Positions 1 through 12,800 of a DNA stretch of 64,000 nucleotides are shown piece after piece. The notes below the pieces were generated by a model. That model was not told where the DNA came from. It was given only the letters and a program-made list of their open reading frames with translations, and did not search any database. Numbering within the stretch: position 1 is the stretch's first letter; each line of letters starts with the position of its first letter. The position numbers and the translations under genes are program-made. The stretch is taken from assembly GCA_964036295.1 (NCBI GenBank), contig OZ038466.1:17472097-17536096 (forward strand). Reading direction: 5' to 3'. The DNA is from Plumapathes pennacea. Lineage: Eukaryota; Cnidaria; Anthozoa; Antipatharia; Myriopathidae.

Positions 1-142
1 CTCTTTCCCTTGTCCAAGCTAGTTAGTTATCCAGCCAGTCAATCCCGTAGTCAGTCGTCTACCTTTGAGTTGCAATAGACGACTTGTGACATTTGTAAAT
101 TGGGTATCAATAAACATAATGTTAAGAAAAAGTGAAACCCCC

Positions 143-312
143 TTTTGCTATGTGCCAGTGCCGAACGTGAAATACTGGACAGAAACTTGCCTGAAATCCG
201 CGAAAATTTGTTCCCAACAGTAAAATCTGAAAATAAATCCAAATTCGCGAAAATTTCTTCCCGCGAAACGCAAAAATCAGCAATCTGCGAAATTAAACTC
301 CCGCGAAAATTT
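143..312. repeat. Short segment rich in CGCGAAA words
   Basis: The motif cgcgaaaattt and close variants recur several times in about 170 bases (for example near 197, 245, 262 and 302). It looks like part of a dispersed non-coding repeat. No protein is supported here. Confidence 0.35.
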
Positions 313-334
313 CATGCAACACAGTATATCGGAC

Positions 335-480
335 AGACTGGGTAGCTGTCTGGCTGACTGATTGACTGGGTAGCTGTCTGGCTGACTGATTGACTGGGTA
401 GATGTGTGGCTGACTGATTGACTGGGTAGCTGTCTGGCTGACTGATTGACTGGGTAGATGTGTGGCTGACTGATGGATTG
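335..480. repeat. Tandem repeat built on ggctgactgattgactgggt
   Basis: About four imperfect copies of a unit of roughly 36 bases (tagctgtctggctgactgat plus gactgggt) follow each other directly. Short open frames across it on the - strand are Ser/Gln/Pro-rich and are only the repeat translated. It lies upstream of the first OGFOD1 exon in the window, probably in an intron. Confidence 0.7.
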
Positions 481-774
481 ACTGGCCGAACGACCACTGA
501 CGGATTGGTTGACTAGTTGTCTTGTTGAATAACGGGCTGACTGGATAGTGCGCCGGACTAGCTGGCACTAAAGTGAGCGAGTAAGTAACTACTCGGTCGC
601 CCAGTCAGTCAGTGGATCGATCAGGCGTTTGTCTTTTCAGTCGGTTTAATCTTATAACTAGAATACGAGTAAGCATACCGTTAAGCCAGACTCGACTGCA
701 TTTAGCCGCGTAGTGGTTGTAATGATTTGACATCACAGTGCAAGTTACCTAGAACATCACACTTTGCTTTACAG

Positions 775-888
775 GATGACGCTCTTGTTGAATGGGTCAA
801 TCCGCTGTACTTAGATGAAGAGACTGTGGCGCAGATCAGGGAGAGATTCGAGGAAGAGTCGGAGATTCAGCTGGATTCATTTCTGTTG
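775..888 (+). CDS. OGFOD1: OGFOD1 exon: DDALVEWVNPLYL segment
   Basis: Preceded by tttacag and followed by gtactg; 38 codons, phase 0 to 0. Encodes a segment matching the human DTLVDWINPTYL...EEFEESSEI region at the linker between the two oxygenase-fold domains. Confidence 0.92.
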
Positions 889-3800
889 GTACTGTACATT
901 ATATTGACAACAACTGCATTGAAACTTGCTAGTAGTAAGTGAACTGTGTACTTTCAACTGCTCGTGTAAAGAGAGAAATTCGACTTTGATCATAGTTTGG
1001 CTCGAAATTATTGATAGATAGCACGATCATTGATCCCCTTCTACGCCTCGCGTTTTTTTTTTTTCGTGGTCAAGCTTCAAGAAATGTTCCAGTGTGATAG
1101 CGTGGAGAACTCCTTTTTTCTCGTGATCGACTGCGTGTATATAATTAAGCTCGTTATTTTGTGCAGTCAGGCGAATTTGACAGCATCGAAAGAAGAAAAT
1201 AAATAGAAACAGTTGTTTCTAGACTCCAAGACATCTAATTTGTAGAACATCTTACAAAGAAGAATGGAATCCCTTGAATTATTTTTTGTTTATCTTTTAA
1301 TTATTTCTTTATTTCAGGAGGAGAAATACCTGGAGATCTTACGAGTTCTTAGCAGTGAGGGGGTTAAATGGGAGGATAAAGGACCAGCCAATAAGAGGTA
1401 CTGTACTGCATTAGACAAATCTTGGTGTCTATTTTTCTGCTTTTCGCGTTGCCTTCACAGGTTGCATGACCCAAAATACTCCACATGCTTGACAATTTAT
1501 CATTTCAGTTTGTCTTGTTATAGAAACATTGAAACGCGTAGCACCGAAAAATATTTCTATTAAGACGATATTTTTTTTGCGTAGCGCGCGATCGAATACG
1601 TACATATGATCCTTGGTGCTCAGGTTTGTTGGGTATATGTTTGACACAAGGCTACTTTCTCCCTGTGAAGGTGTCTAAAGTGCGCCCACCTGCCTTCCGC
1701 CCCCGCCATTCTAACACAATTGATGAAACTGCTTCAGTCCCAGCCAATGTTCAAGTTGCTGAGAATGTTAACGGGACTGGACCTTGCTGATCTACCACTT
1801 ACGGACGAAGAGCATGAAAACGAGGTATGTGTCAGGTGCCTATTTTTAATATACATGTACGTAGTAATTAGCAGCTTGATTTTGAGAGCTCCCGGCACAC
1901 CACTTTTGGAAATATTCTCCAAAGTGGAAAGAAACATCGCGGAAGTACGTTCTTGACACCAGCCTTGTATTTTCTTATGCACAATTTATGCTATGGAAAA
2001 TGCGTTGAACGATACTTTACAGCTGGGTATACAGTCAGAGTAGAGTCACATTATTGAACTTATTAAAATTTCGTGGCTAAGTCTTGAGGTTTTACGACCG
2101 TTCTACTGAACTACATACAAAACCTGCACTTGAATCAACAGTGAAGTGATCGCATAGTATAAACACGACCAAAACATAGTATAAACACGACCAAAACATG
2201 TGTTTCCGCGGTGTCGTGAAACCTTATGGATGCTCACATTCATTGAAAGTGAACTTGTTTAAAATGATTGGTCATGTGACCTCACCCCCGGTCAACTTAC
2301 GTTTGAGTGTCCAGAGGATGGTGGAACTGAAATTTTTGCTTTGTTTTTCCATTTTTCTTGAAATATGGACACGTGCAAAGATTAATGGATCTTGTGAAAA
2401 CGATCATGTGGACGCCATACTTTCAGTCCGTTTTAAGTGACTAAGGTAAAAACATACGGGCGAAACCTTAGTTACACTTTGTCTCTGATTTTAGGGGGCA
2501 TCTGAGAAGACAGTACAGCGCAATCCGCGTTCCTATGGAGACGTCCGCCATTTTACACACGGCTGCTACACGCTCGTGCACGATTCGCGCGCGGAAGGCG
2601 AGGAGTACGCGCTTGATGCTATGCTAACGTTTGGAGGAGAAGGTAAGTTGGAAGACCACAAACGTTTCGCAAGGCAGCAGTGCTAAACGAAGCTTTATTA
2701 TATGCCTCTCATACAGTACATGAAGTAAATAGTTGGTTAATTTGACTGACAAAAACCCTAAACCATTTCACTTCCGAGAACGATAAACTTTTCTCCCCCA
2801 GTTTCTCACCAGAGATAGGTCATACGGTAGTTTGCTCAGAAAACTTATTGGACAATCAATTTCCACTACATCACTAATGCATTTTATTCTTGAATGGTTA
2901 AGAGAGTTTGTATTTTGAGGTCGAGAGCGAAGGGATTAATAACACAACAACAATAAACATTTTACGAGTCACGTGGACTGCACACTTAACTATCGATAAT
3001 GTTGGAAGACTTCAAACCTCAGTGACATCTGCCAGATCGTATTACCTTATCTCTTTTTCTATCGAGTGATCAACTTAAAGTTTTTCCTTTAATTTCTTAC
3101 CACGCACGTCAAATATCCTGTCGTTACTGATTGTATCGTGCAATGGTTACACAATTGGCAGTGTTCCGGAGTTTCAGAAGTTTGTGAGTTTATCCACATT
3201 TCACTTGTTAGAATTTCACAGCCTTGTGTATTCTTGAAGTAAACGGGTCGAGCTGTTCCTTTTCGAGTACGTTAGAAACACAGCAGACAAAATAAATCCC
3301 AGCATAACTAGTAAATTGGCCACTATGACCAACCAAACAATGGCGCCGGTGGAGTCGCTTGTTATGAACCTCAGTGCTGCAAATGAGTTTAACAAGACTG
3401 CGAGAACTACAGCCTCGAGGGTATTCTCAAAAGGGAAGCGATTGCTGGCAGACTTATAAGGCTTTAGAAGATGATGCACTGCAAGAGAAACCGTCAGGAC
3501 AGAGCAAATAAGCACAGTCTGCCAGGAAGGGTACGTCTTGAGAAACGACAAAGCAGATGCAAGCAGGAGACGACGGCTGAGAAGAACTATCTCGCAGAAA
3601 TATCGGCATGGTTTGTAACTGGAGCATAGAGGTTCTAGCCATGACTGTAACTCTGGATCGTCTGCAGTGCTGTCTTCTTGGATTATTTTACGATGCCTGA
3701 GCAATAGAGGTAGAAATACGAAGTATGGAACGCTGATGACGTACACGGCTAAAGACGCCCAACCCAAGGAACGGAGGATGCTATGAATTCTACTCGGACA

Positions 3801-6800
3801 TTCCACCCAGGGTACGCTTGGCATATATGATATACCGCTGTCCTCTTCACAGGGAGTCAACGCAGAAATTGTGGCCGTCACAATCGGAAAGTATGTGAAG
3901 TTAAGAATCGTGATGGTGATTCGGCGACACGTGAACGTCAGGCCTGTCCGATCTTCACTGCGTTTTCTTAACTTTTGATAAACCAGTTTGGCTGCGCAGT
4001 AGAGCCAGGTTAGCGTAATGCAGGCTATAGGAAGAAGTAAGGTAGAAAGGAGTTTGCCAACCGGGGTGAAGAGTATCGTGAAGTCGCAGGATAAGTCTGT
4101 GAAATGCAAGTTCCACAAGCCGCTGAAGTAGTGCTGCGTTGAGAGGACTTCCTCGGGCCACACATTCGGCGCAAAAGATATCATAGAATCCAGAAGCTGG
4201 AAGTAAAACATGGCGATTTTTATCAGCGAATGCAGTTCGTCTCTCTTACTGTAAATGACCGACACAAAGACGAACAGAGAGAAGCCAAACACCCAGCCAG
4301 GAACGACTCCAAGGATCACCAGGATCAGCATCAACAATTCTTGAGTAACTAAAGCAGCGTAAGCTATCAGTCGATGAAAGTTTGAATTAGAAAATGCCCA
4401 CCACAATATTGGAATGCTGACGACCACAGCAAGCACGGAAATGTAAAGCTTCGGTCTGTCCTTGGCACATTCGAAGCAGATTTGGCCGCTTTTATAGAAT
4501 CCATCCAGACAACGAGAACAGAAGCGACCGGTGTTGCCATAGGAACAAAGGCAACTGCTGTTACAATGTGTCAGCGGCTGGTTTGGCTGCGTCAACGTTC
4601 CGTTTGTAGATTCCAGCCAGCAAGAACAATCACCAGAGGGATTGCAAACCTTCGGCGAGAAACACTGGCCCAGATGGGAGACATTATTCGGTATGGGCTG
4701 CGGCCAAAAGCCCTTGTTTATTATCATGAAGCTTTTGTTCAAATCCTGCCAATCCTTGACTTCCGGTTTCTCACAGACAGCTCCGCTCATGCACTCGTGA
4801 CAAACACCGCTGGTGCCATAGTGGCCCTCATCGCAGACGCAATATCTGTAACCATAGTAACTTGGATCGAGATGAACATGCCCGTCGTTGAACGTGAACC
4901 GGACCTGGGGACAAGTGAAGTTATCGCTGTTTTCCACTTTTAGCATGTTCTGGAAATCAGGTCTCAAAAATTTCGGATTCATTGCATTTTTCGCTCCTCC
5001 TCCATCGGACATTTCTGGATTGCCAGTAATGTTGAAGTATTGCAGAGTTGTTGCGCTGTAAAGGGATTGTGGCACTGAACCTGTGAGGTTGTTGTTTGAG
5101 AGGTCAAGGTACGTGAGAGGGACGTTGTCCGGCCCATTTATCTCTGGTATAGTCCCATAGAACTGGTTGTTGCCCAGATCGAGTGTAAGAAGGCTGGTGG
5201 AAAACCACCACAGTCCTGATAGCTTTCCTCGGATTCCGCAATTGTTTAAATTTAAAGTTTGTATATCGTGAAAATTTCCCAACACATAATCGTCAAAACT
5301 CTCGAAGTCCAAAGAAATATTCCGATTCCCAGCTAAAGAAAGGAATTCGAGAAGAATACTTATATTCCCCTCTGGCTTCAATTTCGTGCCGTTGTTAAGA
5401 GACGTAAAACGGTTCCCTGAAAAATCTGCCTGTACCAAATTATGGGAGGTGAAGAACATTCTTGGAATGTCGCCACTCAGCAGGTTATTGCTCAAGATAA
5501 GTTTATGTAAGTTTGCGCCATCAAGTCTGCATTTGAAACTTGATGGAAGTTTGCCTCTGATGCCATTTCCTGGTAGTACTACTCGCGATAATAAACAAGA
5601 CAAACGATCTGGTAAAGAGCCCTTAAGTGTCGTCCCAGAAATGAAAATATACGATAGAGATTTGAGAGATAGTAACTCATGCACGTCCCCTGACAACTGT
5701 CCTTGGGTATTTTGCAACTCTATATAGTACAGTTTCGAAAGCCTACTTATACTCCTGGGTATAGATCCTGTGAATTTGTTTCCCCCAATACCCAATAATC
5801 TGAGCTCTGCCATATTCCCAAGATCTTCAGGCAAAGCACCATATAACTTTTCGCCAACCATGTCGCAAGCTAACAAGGTCTGCAAATTAACCAGCTTGGT
5901 AACTTGGGGTGGGATTATTCCGCTGTAGCTTGTTCGTCGTATGGAGAGTGTCAGAAGCTTGGACATATTTGCGTGGAGAAAATCCTTGAATTGTCCACTT
6001 AGAGCTGGGTTGTCGCTTGGACAAAGTGCCAATAGGTTACGTAGTTTCCACAGGTCGTCGGTTAGAAATCCGTTCAAGTTGTTGGAAGCTAGCTGAATGC
6101 TCTTGACGTAAGGCGCATCTTTATAACACGTGATGCCATACCACGAGCAGTGATGCATGCTAGAATTCAACCAACCAGTGTTGTTGCACCAATGATGGCC
6201 GCCTGTAGCGTTGTAGAGTTTGATCAAAACCTGCTTTTCTTCATCTGGTGAGAAGGATACGTCTAAAGTGATGTTTGGCATGTCGGTAACACGTTTGAGA
6301 CAATCGTAACCTTCAACCGCAATGAATTGCTCAAAACCTGTAGAAATTATTATAAGCGGAAAAGCTTCGTTTTAGTTAGTGACATTGTAGATCAGCGCAT
6401 CATGCACATTCGGACAGTCGGGGAAAGGTGGAGGGGGGATTTCTGATATAGAAATATGATATTCGCAGATATCCCCTCGTTACCTCCCTCCCTCGACCCA
6501 GCCCTCCCGCGCGCCCGCCCCAGTCCATCGCGCCTTTTCTCTGGGCCTTTTTCCAGTATCTGAGAACCTGGAACAGGCTAGTTTACGCTATACTAGGAGA
6601 TAAATGAAAGAAAATTATATAAATAATACAATGAAATATATGAAATAGAGTTATGTAATATATAGAGGATATTACACGGCGGCTTGAAGATATGGATTTT
6701 ATTTTCGAGTGGTAAAAACAATATTTTACGAACGAGCGCATCGCAAGTGAGTAAAATATTGTTTTTACCACGAGAAAATAAAATCCATATCTTCAAGCCG

Positions 6801-9800
6801 CCGTGTAATTTTCTTTTTATTATATTAGACACGAGTGTTTTACGAGAAATTGCACAAACAATCGTGCAAAAGCGGGAAATGATGCTAACGATATCCTCAC
6901 TAGTGAGGATATGGAAAATACGCCACTCGGGTCCCGGATGTAGTTTTGTATGAATTTTACGCACGGTATATTTTCCAGTAAAACACTCGTGCCTATATAA
7001 TAAAAATAGGTTATTACACGGGAAGGAGTGCAATACGGCGGAGTATTTTTACGAGTCGGTTTTATTTTTTCGAGCCTGCTTCAGCCGAGAAAAAATAAAA
7101 CTGACGAGTAAAAATACAGCCGTATTGCACTACTTTTCGTGTAATAAATTGTTTATTATACGACAAACGAAGCAGGGCAAACGTTCTCGCCGCGCGCAAA
7201 ATGGAACAAAAAATGACGCGTTCGTAAACTTTGCTTGCGAAAATTGATCACGTAAGTTAATAAACCAGTTGATCTGGTTCCTGACGAGTGCAATACGTTC
7301 CCATATTTCTCTCGTTCTGGCCCATATTTGCACTCGAAAATGTGAAGTCGTGTAATAAAAATCTAAATTGTAAAACTCACTTGGGTAGGTTACAATGCAG
7401 ACAAAAACTACTGCAGGGTGTCAGGGGCGGGAGTTAATGGGATATTGTTCCATGTTACTATAGTGCCAGGTTAGAAAGTCATCGAAAACATGTTTCAAGG
7501 CCGAATACCGATATAAATGTTATTGTTACACTGGAGTAGGGGAGTGAAAACTTGATAAGACGTGACCATTTACAACATACTATGGCGTTCCGTTACGGAC
7601 AAAATTCCAAACTCGAAGTCGAAAACTCTTCATTTGAAGTCGAATTCTCATGAATCGAAGTCGAAAACTCTTCAATTAAAGTCGAACTCTCGTGAATCGA
7701 AGTCGAAAACTCTTCAATTGAAGTCGAACTCTCGTGAATCGAAGTCGAAAACTCTTTATTTGAAGTCGAATTCTCATGAATCGAAGTCGAAAGGAAACGG
7801 AAATGCATACCAGACATGTCACGCTGTGTCACGAAAGGGACAGGTTTATCTGTCACTCCTTTTGCAGTCCGCTTCACAACCAACAACATGTCAGACTGTG
7901 AAGGTGAAGTTCAGGATCTAAGCCGGATAGTCCGTGCTGTCGTAACAAATTTGCAGAGCCTTCCAAATGCAGATGGCAACCTTCAGAACTTACGGACTGT
8001 TTCAGCTCAGGAGCAACTGCTGAAGCAGGCACATCGGCCGTCACAACTGAACATGAAGAGCTGCGAAAAAGTTTTTATTGCATTCCGTGTTGCCGACAGC
8101 GACAGCCACATATCGTCAACTGCACGGCTAACCAGTACAGCAACTCCAGGAACTACAGTGCCAGCCAGACAGCAAAAGGCAAGGGAAAACAGCCGCTGTG
8201 ATCGGCCGGTGCCCGCTTCACGGGTTTCGAGGAAGCAGTATTAGTAAAACAGCCACCAGCCGATCGCAGCGGCTGTTTTCCCTTGCCTTTTGCTGTCTGG
8301 CTGGCACTGTAGTTCCTGGAGTTGCTGCACTGGTTAGCCATGTAGTTGACGAGATGTGGCTGCCGCTAATGCAATAAAAACTTCTTCGCAGCTCTTGTTC
8401 AGTTGTGACGGCCGATGTACCTGCTTCAGCAGTTGCTCCTGGGCTGAAATTCCGTAAGTTCTGAAGGTTGCCATCTGCATGTGGAAAGCTCTGCAAATTT
8501 GTTATGAGAGATCCTGGACTTCACCTTCACTGCGAATGGAGTGACAAATGAACCACGTGGTTTATCTGTCACTTTCGCGACACATGCAGCGTGACATGTC
8601 TGGTAGGCATTTCCGTTTCCTTTCGACTTCGATTCATGACAATTCGACTTCAATTGAAGAGTTTTCGACTTCGATTCACGAGAGTTCGACTTTAATTGAG
8701 GAGTTTTCGACTTCGATTCACGAGAGTTTTCGACTTCGATTCATGAGAATTCGACTTCAAATGAAGAGTTTTGACTTCGAGTGTTGAATTTCAATATGAT
8801 ATTTTTGTCCGTAACGGAACGCCATACATAGCGAAAGGGACGAAGGATTATATTATTGGTGATTTCAAGATGGTAGTAGATGTTTTGATTTCAAGCAGGT
8901 GTTTTTCATCAAACACGAAAGGCGGAAGTGCTAACCGCTTTGTCACTGCCGTGCTCTCGTAATTTGCATCAGTAAAAAAGGGTTAGACTAAAATAGAAGT
9001 TGAATATAATGGAGGTTATCAATCGAAAGTAGGAAAACCTTCTTGGATTAACATGTGCCGTAGCACAAACTTTAGTGGAGGATTGTATGGCCGTCGTTTT
9101 AACTTTGGGCTGGTGATCACTAAGACACAGTTACTGGTTACCAAAAGTAAATTAAATCAGACGTGGACTTACGATGTGTTACACGGGTTGATTTGCAACG
9201 ACGATTTTATTTTCTATATTTCTTGCCTAGTAATCGTCTAAACTATCAATTAATAGGAATCTTTGCACAAAAAAATGCCTTTGGCGAAGGTTCGCCATGA
9301 TTTTGGAGTAAAACCAAAGCGCTAGCTACAACATTATAGATGTTGCGCGACAAATCGTCGTTAAATATCGTCTCGTGTAACATCACCTTTAAGGCTTGGT
9401 TCAAACATCTAACTTGTCAACTCGTATGCCAAACTAATACTGCACTACTATGCATAAAGCGCTCGGCTTAGAGTGAATTAATTGAATGCGAATGTTTTGC
9501 AAGCAGTTAAAAAAGAAAGCGTCAAACGTCTCACGCACCAAATCTGTTGTATAAATGATATATGTCAGCGGTTAGGTCTATTTGTGGCGATTCATATGAT
9601 TTACTGTCAATTTGTTGTTAATTAACCACATTAATTCTACTTATAGATCGAATTACATAATGTAGATTGACTTTTGAAATACGCCTTAAAAGTTTGGAAC
9701 TTATCAGAACTTACCATTTTTAACAATGTAGCCGTCACACTCGAATCCGTTGGTGACTAGAGAGTGTTGAAACAATAGAAGCATGATTACTAAGAACTTG

Positions 9801-12800
9801 GATGCAGTCATTTTCCCGTGACTTTCTTCTGTCGGGTCCGTGTTTTCAAGCTCTTCTCCCCATGCGGAAATGAGGTTTTACATACTCGAGGTTTCTGATT
9901 TTGACAAAGAAACAGTATCGAAAGTAATAAAATTAACTATGACGTCTAGGCTCGTAAATAGTCTTTTGTTTGCCTCCACCAATCACTGAATTAAGCTGAA
10001 CTGTATTTAAGAAAAGTAGTTAATTACGTATTCAGTTGCTCAATAGGCAAAAGAACAGTTTGAAAGTTAAACTCTAAACGCATCATACTTATTAGAGTCC
10101 CAATTGATTTAGTCGATGATGTACAGCACGTGATTCCAAGAATGATCGACGAAGTCCTTTTAGTCGTCACGTTTGATGTGGTCTAATCAATTATAATCAG
10201 CGATTCCCACGGTGGTTATACAAATTTGCGTTTGCTCTATTTAAAATGTACATTCAACAAATCTGGTGAAGTTTAAATAAAGTCAGCAACTTTCAACTGA
10301 AAAAATCATTACTGTTTTCGTTACTTTTGAAACTGATGACTACCTGTTCTTTTTTTTTTTTTATGACCAAACCAACCTTTTGGAGAGCTATGCATCTATT
10401 GTGCATCTAACTTTCGACTCAGCCATGTTGATAAAAGGAAGTCTAACTTTGATTAGGGCCCACTGGTTTTGTCTGATGACATAGTCAATCACCAGTTGAT
10501 GTGGCACTTGGAGGTGTAAGGAGACTTGGTGTACTCATTGTATATTATAGGGGTACATGATTGTACCAAAGTTTTCAGCTGCTGGTATAGTTTCCTTCGC
10601 TTACTAACTGGGGAGGGGGTGGGGGGAGCGGAATATAATGGAAGTTATAAAAATCGAAAGTAGCGAAAACTTCGACCAAGGCTTGGATTTAACATGTCCC
10701 CGAAGTACAAACGAGGACTGTACGATCGTTGTTTCAAAGTTTCCTTCCCTTACTAACTGGGGAGGGGGGGGGGGGGGGGGGGGGGGTAGGTGGGGGGAGC
10801 GGAATGCAATGGAAGTTATAAAAATCGAAAGTAACGAAAACTTCGACCTTCGCCCCCGAAATACAAACGAGGACTGTACGGTCGTTGTTTCAACTTTGAG
10901 CTCATGAACACTACAAATCAGTTATTAATTGCGAAGAGTAAACTGAATCCGTCAACTGGTTGAAACATCGAACTTCTTTGTCAGCTCATATGCCGAGCCT
11001 AATGCTACGCTGTTAAGTGCACAAAAGGCTTCGCTTGCGATGAATCAATTGAGTGTGAATGTTCTAGAAGCATTTATATTCGATTAAGAGTTTGACAGAA
11101 CTTACCATTCAAAGCACATAAAATCTTTTCCTGACTGAATTCAACTTAAAGAAGCGTGGTGTCGGACTAAATACGAACACAAATTTATTCAGGAAAGAAG
11201 GACTGAAATGTTTTTTTAAATTGGTGTCTGGAAGACTCCACTAATCTGACTAAGCTCTAGCCTTTTGGGGGAAAAACAACAATTACTTCCAAAACTGGCC
11301 TCTATAGAAACGTGTGACTGTTTGGTGTTATTTTTTGCTTGTTTAGGTTGGGCCAACTTACTTGGCGAGCGTCTAAATCTATTTTTACTTACAATATATG
11401 TTAGTAGGTTTACTGCAGCAATCACATTGTGCTTCCCGTGCCGTAAAATACAGTATCACTGTTTTAAATAGACCCGTTATCTGTTCTTTGAAGCGGTCTC
11501 AAAATATAGAAGATTTGCTACTTTAAGAGACCTGAGATTGCGCAATTTTCCAGGGGAGCACGCTTCCGTACTCCCCCCCCCCACCTAGAGTGTCGCGCCT
11601 ACGCGCTAGCTATATATTTCTAATCTGCTGGCTCTACTTCTGCAGTGTTAACTTCGAACTTACAATCCTGAGCTTTCAATTTAACCTTAGGAGGTGTCAC
11701 TGTTCAAACAGAAAGCTCGCTGATGAATCCATCGGAAGGAATTGATATGAAACTTATGATAGTATATAAAGTGGGTCGGCAGTGTTTCTGAGTTTATCCA
11801 CATTTCATCTGTTAGAATTTCAGAGCCTTGTGTATTCTTGATGTAAACGGGTCGAATTGTTCCTTTTCGAGTACATTAGAAACACAGCAGACAAAATAAA
11901 TCCCAGCATAACTAGTGAATTGGCCACCATGACCAACCAAACAATGGCGCCGGTAGAGTCACTTGTTATGAACCTCAGTGCTGCAAATGAGTTTAACAAG
12001 ACTGCGAGAACTACAGCCTCGAGGGTATTCTCAAAAGGGAAGCGATTGCTGGCAGACTTATAAGGCTTTAGAAGAAGATGTACTGCAAGAGAAACCGTCA
12101 GGACAGAGCAAATAAGCACAGTCTGCCAGGAAGGGTACATCTTGAGAAACGACAAAGCAGATGCAAGCAGGAGACGACGGCTGAGAAGAACTATCTCGCA
12201 GAAATATCGGCATGGTTTGTAACTGGAGCAAAGAGGTTCTAGCCATGACTGTAACTCTGGATCGTCTGCAGTGCTGTCTTCTTGGATTATTTTACGATGC
12301 CTGAGCAATAGAGGTAGAAATACGAAGTATGGAACGCTGATGACGTACACGGCTAAAGACGCCCAACCCAAGGAACGGAGGATGCTATGAATTCTACTCG
12401 GACATTCCACCCAGGGTACGCTTGGCATATATGATATACCGCTGTCCTCTTCACAGGGAGTCAACGCAGAAATTGTGGCCGTCACAATCGGAAAGTATGT
12501 GAAGTTAAGAATCGTGATGGTGATTCGTCGACACGTGAACGTCAGGCCTGTCCGATCTTCACTGCGTTTTCTTAACTTTTGATAAACCAGTTTGGCTGCG
12601 CAGTAGAGCCAGGTTAGCGTAATGCAGGCTATAGGAAGAAGTAAGGTAGAAAGGAGTTTGCCAACTGGGGTGAAGAGTATCGTGAAGTCGCAGGATAAGT
12701 CTGTGAAATGCAAGTTCCACAAGCCGCTGAAGTAGCGCTGCGTTGAGAGGACTTCCTCAGGCCACACATTCGCGAAAGATATCATGGAATCCAGAAGCTG

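Larger units (their letters stand above)
8831..11819. repeat. Spacer of tandem unit A (paralogous to 17100-20169)
   Basis: From 8831 to the stop of LRR copy 2 this stretch can be followed almost base for base in 17100-20169, including the signal exon, the CRE-like site, the G-rich segment and the relic OGFOD1 exon. It is one period of the LRR tandem array. More diverged parts of the same unit appear at 23820-26250. Confidence 0.9.

Noticed and set aside
340..480. CRISPR-like spacing of repeats
   Set aside because: The repeats are directly adjacent and degenerate with no spacers, and the sequence is eukaryotic.
4482..4943. 153-codon open frame on + inside LRR copy 1, also present in copies 2 and 3 (13083, 21436)
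   Set aside because: It is conserved only because it overlaps the antisense cysteine-rich coding region of the LRR genes; it has no start context or splice sites of its own.
7562..8787. Several 60-140 codon frames at 7562-8787 on both strands
   Set aside because: They are translations of the foldback element's tandem repeats and mirror each other between arms.
10764..10786. Long G run read as a glycine-rich peptide
   Set aside because: A homopolymer translated in a frame without coding support.
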